This document shows positions 52,749 through 61,920 of a stretch of 64,000 bases of DNA, piece after piece (positions within the stretch are counted from its first letter, which is position 1; the number at the start of each line of letters is the position of its first letter). The notes under the pieces were generated by a model that ran no database searches, was not told the DNA's origin, and saw only the letters and a program-made list of their open reading frames with translations. The DNA is taken from the NCBI GenBank assembly GCA_965660635.1, contig CBFIAS010000002.1:1-64000 (forward strand). Direction: 5' to 3'. Position numbers and translations under genes: made by a program. The DNA is from UBA7374 sp965660635 (GTDB taxonomy: Bacteria > Verrucomicrobiota > Verrucomicrobiia > Opitutales > Coraliomargaritaceae).

Positions 52749-53777
52749 ATGCCAGCTAAAGTATACACCGACAAGGACGCCAACCTGCGCGTCATCAAGA
52801 ACAAGACCCTCGCCATCATCGGATACGGATCGCAGGGACATGCTCACGCTCAAAACCTCAAGGACAGCGGCATGAAAGTGATCATCGGGCTCTACAAGAA
52901 AAGCAAGTCCGTCAAGGTCGCTAAATCGCAAGGCTTCGAAGTCTTCGAAACCGCCGAAGCCGTCCGCCGGGCAGACGTTATCATGCTGGCTGTGCCCGAC
53001 ATGAAGCAGCCCGAGGTCTACGAAAACGACATCCTCCCGAATTTATCCAAAGGTAAGACACTGGCCTTCACCCACGGTCTTTCCATCCATTACGGCCTCA
53101 TCGAGGCCCCCAAGGGCGTCGATGTCATCATGGTCGCTCCCAAGGGCCCCGGCCACGTTGTCCGCAGCCAGTACGTCGAAGGCAAGGGCGTGCCCGCCCT
53201 CATCGCAGTGCACAAGGGCTCATCCCGCAACGCCAAGGCGGTCGCCCTCGCCTGGGCTAAGGGCGTAGGCGGAACCCGCGCCGGAGTCCTCCAGACCACC
53301 TTCAAAGAAGAGTGCGAGACCGACCTCTTCGGCGAACAGGCCGTCCTTTGCGGCGGTGCCTCCGCTCTCGTCCAGGCCGGATTCGAGACCCTCGTCGAAG
53401 CCGGTTACCAACCCGAGATGGCCTACTTCGAGTGCCTCCACGAGCTCAAGCTCATCGTCGACCTGATGGTCGAGTCCGGCATCTCCGGCATGCGTTTCTC
53501 CATCTCGGAAACCGCCGAATGGGGCGACTACATCAGCGGCCCACGAGTGATCAACGCATCCTCCCGCAAAGCCATGCAGGCCATCCTCAGGGATATCCAG
53601 AGCGGCAAGTTCACCAAGAACTGGGTCAAGGAGTACAAGGCAGGCTGCCCCAAGTACAAGAACTACATCGCCGAAGGCGAAAAGCACCCGATCGAAAAGA
53701 CCGGCCAACGCCTCCGCGCACTCATGCCCTGGGTCAAGAAACGCAACATCAAGGGCGCACAGGCGGCATACAACTAA
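52749..53777 (+). CDS. ilvC: ketol-acid reductoisomerase (class I)
   Basis: IlvC performs the Mg2+- and NAD(P)H-dependent isomeroreduction in valine, leucine and isoleucine synthesis. The 342-residue length is that of class I enzymes. It has the dinucleotide motif IIGYGSQGHAHAQNL, GPGHVVRSQYVEG, and the metal ligands in KEECETDLFGEQ and YFECLHELKL. The start is at ATG 52749. It runs to a terminator that lies just before hemC. Confidence 0.97.
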   Translation: MPAKVYTDKDANLRVIKNKTLAIIGYGSQGHAHAQNLKDSGMKVIIGLYKKSKSVKVAKSQGFEVFETAEAVRRADVIMLAVPDMKQPEVYENDILPNLSKGKTLAFTHGLSIHYGLIEAPKGVDVIMVAPKGPGHVVRSQYVEGKGVPALIAVHKGSSRNAKAVALAWAKGVGGTRAGVLQTTFKEECETDLFGEQAVLCGGASALVQAGFETLVEAGYQPEMAYFECLHELKLIVDLMVESGISGMRFSISETAEWGDYISGPRVINASSRKAMQAILRDIQSGKFTKNWVKEYKAGCPKYKNYIAEGEKHPIEKTGQRLRALMPWVKKRNIKGAQAAYN

Positions 53778-53809
53778 GCCGAACAAGAGTACTGAAGTAT
53801 TGAATTTCC

Positions 53810-53850
53810 AAGCGGTCGCCGGTATCTACCGTCGGCCGCTTTTTATTTTT
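53810..53850 (+). terminator. rho-independent terminator after ilvC, immediately before hemC
   Basis: AAGCGG/CCGCTT outer stem and CGGTA/TACCG inner stem, followed by TTTTTATTTTT. The T run ends 4 bases before the GTG start of hemC. Confidence 0.75.
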
Positions 53851-53854
53851 TCCC

Positions 53855-54709
53855 GTGTCCAGCCAGGTCCAGATAGCCACCCGCAAAAGCCCGCTCGCCC
53901 GCAAGCAGACGGAACTGGTCCGCCAATGGCTGGAGCGGTGCCAGCCCAGCCTCGAGACCGCCGCCCTGCCCCTCAGCACCAAAGTCGACGAGCGCCTCAA
54001 CTGGTCTCTCGAGAAGCGTGGCGGCATCGGCCTCTTCACCAAGGAACTCGAAGCCGCCCTGCTCGGCAATCAGGCCGGTCTCGCCGTCCATAGCGCGAAG
54101 GACCTGCCCACAACTATCAGCGAAGGCCTCACCATCGCCGGATACCTCCCCCGCGCCCGGGCCAATGACATCCTTGTTCTCCGCGGCAATGGCAAAGAAC
54201 CCGCGACCATCGCCACCGGCAGCCCGCGCAGACGCGCCCAAATCACGCCGATCCACCCGCAAGCCGAATTCGTCAACATCCGCGGAAACGTCGCCACCCG
54301 CCTCGCCAAAATCGCCTCCGGCGAAGCAGACGCCACCCTGCTGGCCGCTGCCGGGCTCGACCGCCTCGAAATCCGTGGCCATGAAGGCCTGGTCTTCAAC
54401 GAACTCAGTTTCGAGCAGGTCGTCCCCGCACCCGGGCAGGCCGCTATCGCCATCCAGTGCCGTATCGATGATCTGGATACATACAAGGACTGCTTCTGCC
54501 CGGAAACAAAACGCGCCGTCTCCCTGGAGCGGGCTTTCCTCCGGCGGCTGGGCAGCGGCTGCCAGACCCCCGTGGGCGCGCACTTCGCGGAAAACGTCTT
54601 CCATGTCTTCCATCCCGGCACCGGCTACCGGCAGTTTAACCTGCAACTGGAATCCATCGGGGAAATCGAGCCCGCGCTGGACGGGATCCTCGCCTCACTT
54701 AAACTCTGA
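53855..54709 (+). CDS. hemC: hydroxymethylbilane synthase (porphobilinogen deaminase)
   Basis: HemC polymerises four porphobilinogens to hydroxymethylbilane on the heme/siroheme pathway. The 284-residue product has QIATRKSPLARKQTELV at the N-terminus, VHSAKDLP, RGNVATRLAK, and the dipyrromethane-cofactor Cys in LGSGCQTPVGAH. The start is a GTG at 53855, because the conserved strand begins right after it. The gene starts only 4 bases after a terminator T run, so the mRNA may be leaderless or come from read-through. cobA-hemD follows after 3 bases. Confidence 0.94.
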   Translation: MSSQVQIATRKSPLARKQTELVRQWLERCQPSLETAALPLSTKVDERLNWSLEKRGGIGLFTKELEAALLGNQAGLAVHSAKDLPTTISEGLTIAGYLPRARANDILVLRGNGKEPATIATGSPRRRAQITPIHPQAEFVNIRGNVATRLAKIASGEADATLLAAAGLDRLEIRGHEGLVFNELSFEQVVPAPGQAAIAIQCRIDDLDTYKDCFCPETKRAVSLERAFLRRLGSGCQTPVGAHFAENVFHVFHPGTGYRQFNLQLESIGEIEPALDGILASLKL

Positions 54710-54712
54710 ATC

Positions 54713-56254
54713 ATGTCCAGCGGCAATCCAACTGGCAAAGTCCACCTCGTCGGCGCAGGCCCCGGAGATCCCGGCCTGACCACCGTGCGCGCACGCCAAC
54801 TGATCGGGACCGCCGACGTCATCGTCTACGACTACCTGGCCAACCCCCGGCTCCTCGACTGGGCCAGGCCGGAGGCCGAAAGGATCTTCGTGGGAAAGAG
54901 CCCCGGACGCCATTCCAAGCCGCAGGAGGAAATCGAAGCCATTCTCGTCGAGCACGCGCAACAAGGCAGGCAAGTCGTGCGGCTCAAGGGTGGCGACCCC
55001 TTCATCTTCGGGCGGGGAGGTGAAGAAATCGAGCAACTGCAGGCCAACAACATTCCCTTCGAGATTGTCCCCGGCGTGACCGCCGCCCTCGCTGCCGCCG
55101 CCTACTCCGGCATCCCCCTGACCCACCGCGGACACAGCTCCTCCATAACCTTCCTTACCGGCCACGAGAACCCGGAAAAGCAGGCGCTGAGCATCGACTT
55201 CCGCCAACACGCACGCACAGAAGGCACACTCTGCCTCTACATGGGCGTCGGGCAACTTCCCCGCATCGTCAGTGAGTTAAAGGAGGGCGGCATGCCTGGT
55301 GACACCCCGGTGGCCATTGTCCAATGGGCCACGCTGGCCCGGCAGCGCTCCCTCTTCGGTACACTCGATGACATCGTCTCCCGCCTCGAGGCTTCCGGTA
55401 TCGGCGCGCCTGCCATCATCACCATCGGCCAAGTCGTGGCCCAACGCCCGGCCAGCAACTGGTTCCAGGACCGGCCCCTCTTCGGCCAGCGCATTGTCGT
55501 GACCCGATCCCGCGAACAGGCCGGAGAACTCACCTCGCTCCTTGAAGCGCAGGGCGCCGACGTGCTGGAACTCCCCTTCATCAACATCGAGACTCACTAC
55601 AACGCCAACTCCGTGACCGAAGTCTTCGCCGGTATCGCCGTCTACGAGTGGATCCTCTTCACCAGCGCAAACGGTGTCCGCGTCTTCTTCGACCTTTTTC
55701 ACAAAGCCTATGGGGACATCCGCTGCCTCGGCCCCATGCGCATTGCAGCCGTCGGGCAGGCCACCGCCCGGGAGATCCGCAAGCACAAGCTCAAGGTCGA
55801 CCTCATCCCGGAAAAAGCCAACGCCGACGCCTTGGCCGACACACTCATCAAGGATGAAGGCGTGGAAAGCATCAAGATGCTTGTCGTCACCGGAAACCGC
55901 AACCGGGAGACCCTGGTCAAGCGCCTCGAGGAAGAAGGCCGCGCCATTGTCGATACCCTGCCGCTCTACAAGACCACTGCCGCCGAACTAGACAAGGATT
56001 CAGCCGCCATGCGCTACCGCCGCGAGGGCGCTCACGCCGTCCTCTTCACCAGTTCCTCCACTGTCCAGTCCTTCGCCGGGCAGCAATCCTCCACCCTCGC
56101 CCTGGAGGACGGAGCCATCCGGCCCGCTTACGGCAGCATCGGCCCGCTCACCTCGAAAACCATGAACGCGCACAACTTACCGATCGCATTCGAGGCCCCG
56201 CATGCCAATCTCGAGCACTTCGTCGTCGAGACGATTTCTTACCTGAAACAATAA
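54713..56254 (+). CDS. uroporphyrinogen-III C-methyltransferase / uroporphyrinogen-III synthase fusion
   Basis: The 513-residue fusion supplies two steps. Residues 1-245 are CobA/SUMT (VHLVGAGPGDPGLTTVRA, VVRLKGGDPFIFGRGGEE), which methylates uroporphyrinogen III with SAM toward siroheme or cobalamin. Residues 255-513 are HemD (IVVTRSREQAGELTSLLEAQGADVL, LFTSANGVRVFF, LFTSSSTVQSF), which closes hydroxymethylbilane to uroporphyrinogen III. Such fusions occur in Verrucomicrobiota and some Gram-positives. The start codon is 3 bases past hemC, so both are co-expressed and form a consecutive pathway. Confidence 0.95.
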   Translation: MSSGNPTGKVHLVGAGPGDPGLTTVRARQLIGTADVIVYDYLANPRLLDWARPEAERIFVGKSPGRHSKPQEEIEAILVEHAQQGRQVVRLKGGDPFIFGRGGEEIEQLQANNIPFEIVPGVTAALAAAAYSGIPLTHRGHSSSITFLTGHENPEKQALSIDFRQHARTEGTLCLYMGVGQLPRIVSELKEGGMPGDTPVAIVQWATLARQRSLFGTLDDIVSRLEASGIGAPAIITIGQVVAQRPASNWFQDRPLFGQRIVVTRSREQAGELTSLLEAQGADVLELPFINIETHYNANSVTEVFAGIAVYEWILFTSANGVRVFFDLFHKAYGDIRCLGPMRIAAVGQATAREIRKHKLKVDLIPEKANADALADTLIKDEGVESIKMLVVTGNRNRETLVKRLEEEGRAIVDTLPLYKTTAAELDKDSAAMRYRREGAHAVLFTSSSTVQSFAGQQSSTLALEDGAIRPAYGSIGPLTSKTMNAHNLPIAFEAPHANLEHFVVETISYLKQ

Positions 56255-56273
56255 ACCAACTGATCCTAAAAAC

Positions 56274-56736
<463 letters not shown>

Positions 56737-56744
<8 letters not shown>

Positions 56745-57492
56745 ACCAAACGGCATCGTCGCGCTCCACGGCTTTACCGGCCGGGGAAGCGACTTCGCTC
56801 CCCTCCAGGCGCTCTGCCCGGAAAGCGGACACTGGTGCAGCCCCGACCTCCCGGGGCACGGGCCCAGTCCATCGGGCGACTGCGGCCCGCAAGCCGCTAT
56901 CGATTGCATTAACCGGGCTGCTGGAGAGTACCCTCATTGCCGGATCCTGCTCGGCTACTCCATGGGCGGGCGCGCCGCACTGCTCCACGCCCTATCCCGG
57001 CCGGATCGCTGGGACGGCCTTGTACTCATCGGCACAAACCCCGGCATCTCCAATCCAGTCCAGAGAAGCAATCGCGCAAAAGAGGATGCGATCCTCGCGC
57101 AACGCATCCAATGCGATGGCCTGGACGCCTTCCTCAGACACTGGCAGGAACAACCGTTGATTGCCAGCCAGTCCGCGATTGATCCCGAATGGCGGGCCGG
57201 AATGCAGGCCGCCAGAATGAAACACTCCGCCTGCGGCCTGGCCCAGAGCCTGCGGCAATTCGGCCAAGGCAGCATCCCCGACCTCTGGCCGGAACTCAGC
57301 ACAATCCGTTGCCCCGTCCTGCTTCTCACCGGCGCACTCGACCAGAAGTACACCGCCATCGCGGAAAAAATGCTGCCGCTTCTGCCCGCTGCCATCCATC
57401 GCATCCTGCCCGCAGCCGGGCACATGGCGCACATCGAATCTCCCGGCGCAGCTGCAGACGCCATCCGCACCTTCCTCCGGGAATTCGCCTGA
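56737..57492 (+). CDS. alpha/beta hydrolase, MenH-like
   Basis: The 251-residue hydrolase has HGFTGRGSDF for the oxyanion side, the nucleophile elbow LLGYSMGGR (Ser), Asp in TGALDQKY and His in AGHMAHIE. These, with the elbow GYSMGGR, are typical of MenH (SHCHC synthase of menaquinone synthesis), but the wider family includes many esterases. The TTG at 56737 is the best start, 8 bases inside the cyclophilin gene; no ATG is near. No other men gene is in the window. Confidence 0.78.
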
Positions 57493-57560
57493 GCCAGCAT
57501 GCAGGAATAGGTTGACGCGCAGGTTCTTTTTCCTAGAAAAACTAGTTTTTGTTTGCACCT

Positions 57561-58757
57561 ATGAAATTGATTCGCTGCCTTCTTTCCGTTCTCGCTTCCG
57601 CCGCCAGCCTCCAGGCCGGTGGCCTTTACCTCATCGAGGTCAGCACCACCGAGACCTCCCTCGCCGGTGCCGGCTGGGCGGCCCGCGCCCAGGATCCCTC
57701 AACTGTATTCTCCAATCCGGCAGGGATGACCGAATTGAAGGGACGCAATCTCCAATCCACCCTGCAGCCGCTCTACACGCCCTTTGAATTCGACCAGAAC
57801 GGCGGCGGCACGACCGATGCCAAGTCCTGGTTGCCCACCGGCGGACTGGCCTACACCCACCAGTTGAACGACCAATGGACAGTGGGCGCGGCGGTGGGCG
57901 GCTACTTCGGACTGGCTCTGCAATACGAGGAGGACTGGCCCGGACGCTATTTCACCCAGGAAGTCACCCTCCAGAGCATCAGCCTGCAGCCCACCGCGGC
58001 CTACCGGGTCAATGACCGCCTCTCCCTCGGATTCGGACTCTCGGTGCTCTATGGCATTTACGAGCTGAAATCCCTCGTCCCCGGCCTCGGAGGCGACCGG
58101 AAACTCGATTTCTCAGACGATGTCATCTCCTTCCAGGCCAACCTCGGCCTTCTCTACAAACTGAGCGAGCGCACCCGCGTCGGACTGCAGTATTTCTCCG
58201 AGTCCAAGCAGGAGTACGAGGACTCTTTCCCCAACGGCCTGCTGGTCAACAATGTGGAAGTTGAAATGACTCTCCCGCAATCATTCATGGCCAGTCTCTT
58301 CCACCAGGTGGACGAGCGCCTCGCCCTGATGGGCAACATCGGCTGGCAGGAGTGGTCCAGCTTCGGGCAGATCGGGCTGACCACGGAAAACGGCCTGGCC
58401 AACATCGATGTGGAGACAGACCGCAATTACGACGACACCTGGAACTTCGCTCTCGGCCTGCAATACCAGCTCAACGAGCAATGGCGCCTCAACACAGGCA
58501 CTGCCTACGATACCGCCATGGCCGAGGATGAATCCGTCACCGTCGACCTGCCCTCCGGGGACTCCGTCCGGTACGGCATCGGCGCGACCTACCACTATTC
58601 AGAGAATCTCGACCTCGACTTCGGCTATGAAATCCTCTGGTACGGTGATATCAAAGTCGAACAAGGCGATTCCGGAGGAGCCCGTGGCCAGGCATCCGGC
58701 ACCTATCCGGACACCGCCCTTCACTTCTTCAGCCTCGGCTTGAACTGGCGGTTCTAG
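57561..58757 (+). CDS. OmpP1/FadL family outer membrane transport protein
   Basis: The 398-residue protein has a cleavable signal peptide (KLIRCLLSVLASAASLQA, cleavage before GGLYLIEVS), the FadL hatch pattern (STTETSLAGAGWAARAQDPSTVFSNPAGMTEL), and a string of amphipathic beta strands ending in Phe (NWRF), as for outer membrane beta barrels. FadL-type porins bring fatty acids, hydrocarbons or aromatic compounds across the outer membrane. The ATG at 57561 is used; two other in-frame start codons are upstream in the AT-rich leader. It is monocistronic. Confidence 0.9.
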   Translation: MKLIRCLLSVLASAASLQAGGLYLIEVSTTETSLAGAGWAARAQDPSTVFSNPAGMTELKGRNLQSTLQPLYTPFEFDQNGGGTTDAKSWLPTGGLAYTHQLNDQWTVGAAVGGYFGLALQYEEDWPGRYFTQEVTLQSISLQPTAAYRVNDRLSLGFGLSVLYGIYELKSLVPGLGGDRKLDFSDDVISFQANLGLLYKLSERTRVGLQYFSESKQEYEDSFPNGLLVNNVEVEMTLPQSFMASLFHQVDERLALMGNIGWQEWSSFGQIGLTTENGLANIDVETDRNYDDTWNFALGLQYQLNEQWRLNTGTAYDTAMAEDESVTVDLPSGDSVRYGIGATYHYSENLDLDFGYEILWYGDIKVEQGDSGGARGQASGTYPDTALHFFSLGLNWRF

Positions 58758-58946
58758 GGCTGGTGGTAAACGCCTGCGGCACTGCTGTTCTAGCCGGAAC
58801 AACTCCGAGAGGCAGATCGCGGTCATTCCAGATGCTCGCCAATCCAGAACTTGATAAGTGACTGCCTGGGGACACCAAGTCGGCAAGCCCGCATATTGCA
58901 CCAGTTGAAGAGCGTCGGGATGTAAGTCATTGATATCGGGTAGTCA

Positions 58947-58988
58947 GCGAATTTTCTTTCAAAATTCGCAGTGTCATAAAAATGACAC
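58947..58988. repeat. two adjacent perfect hairpins
   Basis: GCGAATTTT/AAAATTCGC (58947-58969) and GTGTCAT/ATGACAC (58971-58988) with loops of 5 and 4 bases, one base apart. They lie inside the degraded brnTA segment. Confidence 0.7.
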
Positions 58989-59006
58989 TCTTCAACTTTG
59001 AATCCT

Positions 59007-59037
<31 letters not shown>

Positions 59038-59060
59038 GCGATTTTAGTCATCCGATTTTG

Positions 59061-59077
59061 CAGGGTACCCTACCCTG
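59061..59077. repeat. perfect hairpin CAGGGTA/TACCCTG
   Basis: A 7-bp perfect stem with loop CCC, inside the BrnT fragment. Confidence 0.6.
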
Positions 59078-59303
59078 CCCGGGCCATCCCAAAGTGCCTG
59101 CGCTTCAATAAAGTCGATTCCATGCTTCTGCCTGTTTGCTTCAGTTTTCGCTGGATCAGACTCGAACTCCATCAATGTATAAAAAATATATCTACCCTGA
59201 ATCTACCAAGGTTGAAGACCGCGGCAGCCTTACCTAGCTGTTTCAGTGAGCCCAAACAAGCGTACAGGAAGGCAAGCAAAAGAATTTGACCCCACAGAAT
59301 GCA

Positions 59304-59323
59304 ATGTGTAGCTTCTTACACAT
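59304..59323. promoter_or_regulatory. inverted repeat over the vapB start codon (operator candidate)
   Basis: ATGTGTA and TACACAT, 6 bases apart, with the right half covering the first two bases of the vapB ATG. VapBC operons are autorepressed at such palindromes; this site fits. A TTGACC at 59286-59291 could be its -35. Confidence 0.5.
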
Positions 59324-59519
59324 GGCGACAAATTTGGCAATCGACGACAACCTCTTGACGAAGGCACTCAAAATCGGAGGCAAAAAGACCAAGAAGGATA
59401 CAGTAAACGTGGCCTTGAAGGAATTCATCGTTCGAAGGGAACAAAAGAAAGTGTTGGATCTTTTTGGAACGGTTGAATACTTCGACGATTACGAACCGAA
59501 AAAACCACGAAGCAAGTAA
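59322..59519 (+). CDS. VapB antitoxin
   Basis: The 65-residue protein starts at ATG 59322 (MATNLAIDDNLL), as in the VapB family, with GGKKTKKDTVNVALKEF in the N-terminal DNA-binding part and the toxin-binding tail LDLFGTVEYFDDYE. It should neutralise VapC and repress the operon. The stop TAA overlaps the VapC ATG by one base. A similar but broken vapB is at 24528-24728. GC content is lower than in core genes, which suggests acquisition. Confidence 0.9.
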   Translation: MATNLAIDDNLLTKALKIGGKKTKKDTVNVALKEFIVRREQKKVLDLFGTVEYFDDYEPKKPRSK

Positions 59520-59914
59520 TGGTTATCGTGGATTCCGACGTATGGTCTGAAGCCTTCCGGAAGAAAGGAAAAGAGAGCAGGAGTGTCCAATGCCTTCGAA
59601 GCTTAATCAACGAAGGCGAAATCGTCATGATTGGACCGATCCGCCAGGAAGTGCTCTCCGGAATCAAGGAGAGTCAACGCTTTGAGCGGATCAAGGAAGC
59701 GCTTCGCGCCTTTCCCAGCCGGAAAATAGAAGAACCCCTATTTGAAACGGCGGCTTCATTTTTCAATTTGTGCCGGAGTAAAGGAATCCAAGGCTCACAT
59801 ACTGATTTCTTAATTGCAGCGTGCGCGGTCGAGTGGAGCGCCAGCATTCTTACTAAAGATCGTGATTTCATCCGGTACTCCAAATATCTCCCGATCGAAC
59901 TGCATAAAGCTTAA
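59519..59914 (+). CDS. VapC toxin (PIN domain ribonuclease)
   Basis: The 131-residue PIN-domain protein keeps the acidic set: Asp5 (VDSDVW), Glu44 (RQEVLSG), Asp96 (SHTDFLIAA) and Asp114/Asp116 (TKDRDF). VapC toxins cut tRNA or rRNA. It is coupled to VapB by a one-base overlap. Nothing suggests inactivation. Confidence 0.92.
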   Translation: MVIVDSDVWSEAFRKKGKESRSVQCLRSLINEGEIVMIGPIRQEVLSGIKESQRFERIKEALRAFPSRKIEEPLFETAASFFNLCRSKGIQGSHTDFLIAACAVEWSASILTKDRDFIRYSKYLPIELHKA

Positions 59915-60059
59915 CCGTACCGGCCCAGTCGAGATGGCCAAAACCTGGGCTTCCGGCTTGGCCAAAGCTGCGGCGGACAAGAAGCCTTGTCAGGCCTGTC
60001 TAGTTTGCACTGACAACATAGGAACTTAAAAGCCAATAATTAGTGGATAGCTTACAAGC

Positions 60060-60251
60060 ATGGGCTTTAGTGAAATCAAAGAGAACCTTCGGAATCTTTC
60101 AGAAAAAGAAAGACGCGAGCTTGTTGCCTGCATCGTCCAGATCGAAGAGGAAAGAGAAGACAGCTACATCGAAAGGATCACTCAGGAAATCGATGACACC
60201 AAGGGTTTTGTCCGGTGGAATGAGGTAAAGAGTGAATTCCTGGAGGATTGA
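60060..60251 (+). CDS. small antitoxin-like protein, partner of broken RelE/ParE toxin
   Basis: The 63-residue protein is charged and helical (SEIKENLRNLSEKERRELVACI, then VRWNEVKSEFLED). This is the style of short antitoxins (addiction module components) that precede RelE/ParE toxins, and the next frame is such a toxin. It overlaps that gene at TGATG. The ATG at 60060 has no clear ribosome binding site. Its role after loss of the toxin is uncertain. Confidence 0.65.
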   Translation: MGFSEIKENLRNLSEKERRELVACIVQIEEEREDSYIERITQEIDDTKGFVRWNEVKSEFLED

Positions 60252-60508
60252 TGGAGCCGTTCGAATTATTGCTTCATGAAGAAGCTCTTGAAGCGCTTCG
60301 CAAGACCCGTGGGGAAAACAGAAAGCAGTTGTATAGCCTGTTCTCCGTATTGCCGACCAATCCATACCTTCAATCGGACGGTTCCTATGAGGATACAAAA
60401 GGAAGAGTCGTCCAACAGCTTCAGGTTCGTAGCTAACTTATCGAATACGTGATTGATGACCCAATGAAAGAAATCAAGATCCTGGAACTCAGGAAACTGT
60501 GTTCATGA
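60251..60508 (+). pseudogene. RelE/ParE-family toxin interrupted by an in-frame TAA
   Basis: From ATG 60251, 61 codons read MEPFELLLHEEALEALRKTR and then KGRVVQQLQVRS; at 60434-60436 there is a TAA. In the same frame the sequence continues LIEYVIDDPMKEIKILELRKL to a TGA at 60506-60508. RelE/ParE-type toxins usually end with a strand of this type (D-P-x-K-E-x-x-I), so the continuation looks like the true C-terminus and the TAA a nonsense mutation. The family match is moderate. With the last strand lost, the toxin should be inactive. Confidence 0.65.
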
Positions 60509-60553
60509 ACCTTGTATGAAGCGGGTAAAGGAGAACAACAGAAGCTGTCTCAA

Positions 60554-61915
60554 TCAGCCCACGCGTTTCCGCATGAAGTCTTTGATCGCCTCGGGCGTTG
60601 GCTCGACGTGGTGCTTGACCACTTCGCGTGCCTTGAGTGCTTCCAGTGATGGATGGGTCGCCTCCTGGCCAATGGCTTCGCGGATGGTGTCTGGAAACTT
60701 GGCCGGGTGAGCGGTGGCCAATATCAATTCCGGGCCGTCGGATCCGACGGGGCGCTTGAAGCCGCAAGCCGTATGGGGATCGACAACGTAATCAAAATCC
60801 CGATACACTTGCCCGATAATCCGGGCGATCTCCCCGTCGTCCATGCGTGAACTGGAAAAAGTGCCGCGGTCAAAATCATCAAAGACATATTCGCCGGTGC
60901 TTTTGAAGGCCTGCATGATCTCGCGCACCTTCCCGCTGTCGCGCCCGACCGCGTAGTAGAGGAACCGTTCGAAGTTTGAGGCCACCTGGATGTCCATCGA
61001 CGGAGCCACGCTGGGCGCGACGGCATCGAGGCGGTAGCAACCAGTGGAGAACAGGCGGTGCAGGATGTCGTTCTGATTGGTCGCTACGCGGAAGCCCCGG
61101 ATGGGCACGCCCATCTGCTGGACCAGCCAGCCGGCCAGCACGTTGCCAAAGTTCCCAGTCGGCACAACGAAGGTTGTCTTCTCGCGGATATCCGCGGAAA
61201 GACGGAAGAATGCGTAGAGATAGTAAACACACTGCGCGAGAATGCGGGCGAGGTTGATCGAGTTGACGGCGGAGAGGCCGACTTCAGCAGCAAATTCACG
61301 ATCCTGAAAGGCGGTCTTCATCGCCGTCTGGGCGTCGTCGAAGCTCCCCTCGATGGCGAGGGGAAAGACGTTGTCCGCTCCGGTGCAGGTCATCTGCCTT
61401 TCCTGTAGGGGCGAGATCCGGCCATCCGGATAAAGGATGAAGGTGGTCACGCCTTTCTTCCCGAGCAGCCCATGGATGGCAGCAGCACCGGTATCGCCGG
61501 AGGTGGCGCCGAGCACAGCGATCGGCTTGCCCGTGCGGGCGATCTGGGCTTCGTAGAAGTTGCCCAGCAACTGGAGGGCGAAGTCCTTGAAGGCGAGAGT
61601 CGGGCCGTGAAACAACTCCAGCACATGGCAGGCATCATCCAGCCGTCTGATCGGTGCGATTGCCGGATCGTCAAATTTCCCGTAGGAACAGCTTACGATC
61701 TGGTGCAGTTCTTCGCGGTCAATGTCCGTAGCGAAGAGCGCGAAGAAAGCTTCGCACAATTCGGCGTAGCCGAGGCCTTCCCATTCCTGAAGGAGGGGCT
61801 TCAGGTCGGGCAATTCCTCTGGCAGGTAGAGCCCGCCGTCGGGGGCCAGCCCGTGCTCGACTGCAGTGGAAAATCCGACTGCGGGAACTTGCCCGCGGGT
61901 GCTGAGAAACTTCAT
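60554..61915 (-). CDS. thrC: threonine synthase
   Basis: ThrC turns phosphohomoserine into threonine using PLP. The 453-residue length is that of the longer bacterial/fungal subgroup. The PLP Lys is in GPTLAFKDFALQLL; other motifs are GATSGDTGAAAIHG, and VVPTGNFGNVLAG for the phosphate. It is the last gene of the hom-lysC-thrC operon, 5 bases after lysC. The last residue region (KHHVEPTPEAIKDFM) is intact. Confidence 0.96.
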   Translation of the reverse strand: MKFLSTRGQVPAVGFSTAVEHGLAPDGGLYLPEELPDLKPLLQEWEGLGYAELCEAFFALFATDIDREELHQIVSCSYGKFDDPAIAPIRRLDDACHVLELFHGPTLAFKDFALQLLGNFYEAQIARTGKPIAVLGATSGDTGAAAIHGLLGKKGVTTFILYPDGRISPLQERQMTCTGADNVFPLAIEGSFDDAQTAMKTAFQDREFAAEVGLSAVNSINLARILAQCVYYLYAFFRLSADIREKTTFVVPTGNFGNVLAGWLVQQMGVPIRGFRVATNQNDILHRLFSTGCYRLDAVAPSVAPSMDIQVASNFERFLYYAVGRDSGKVREIMQAFKSTGEYVFDDFDRGTFSSSRMDDGEIARIIGQVYRDFDYVVDPHTACGFKRPVGSDGPELILATAHPAKFPDTIREAIGQEATHPSLEALKAREVVKHHVEPTPEAIKDFMRKRVG

Positions 61916-61920
61916 GGCAC

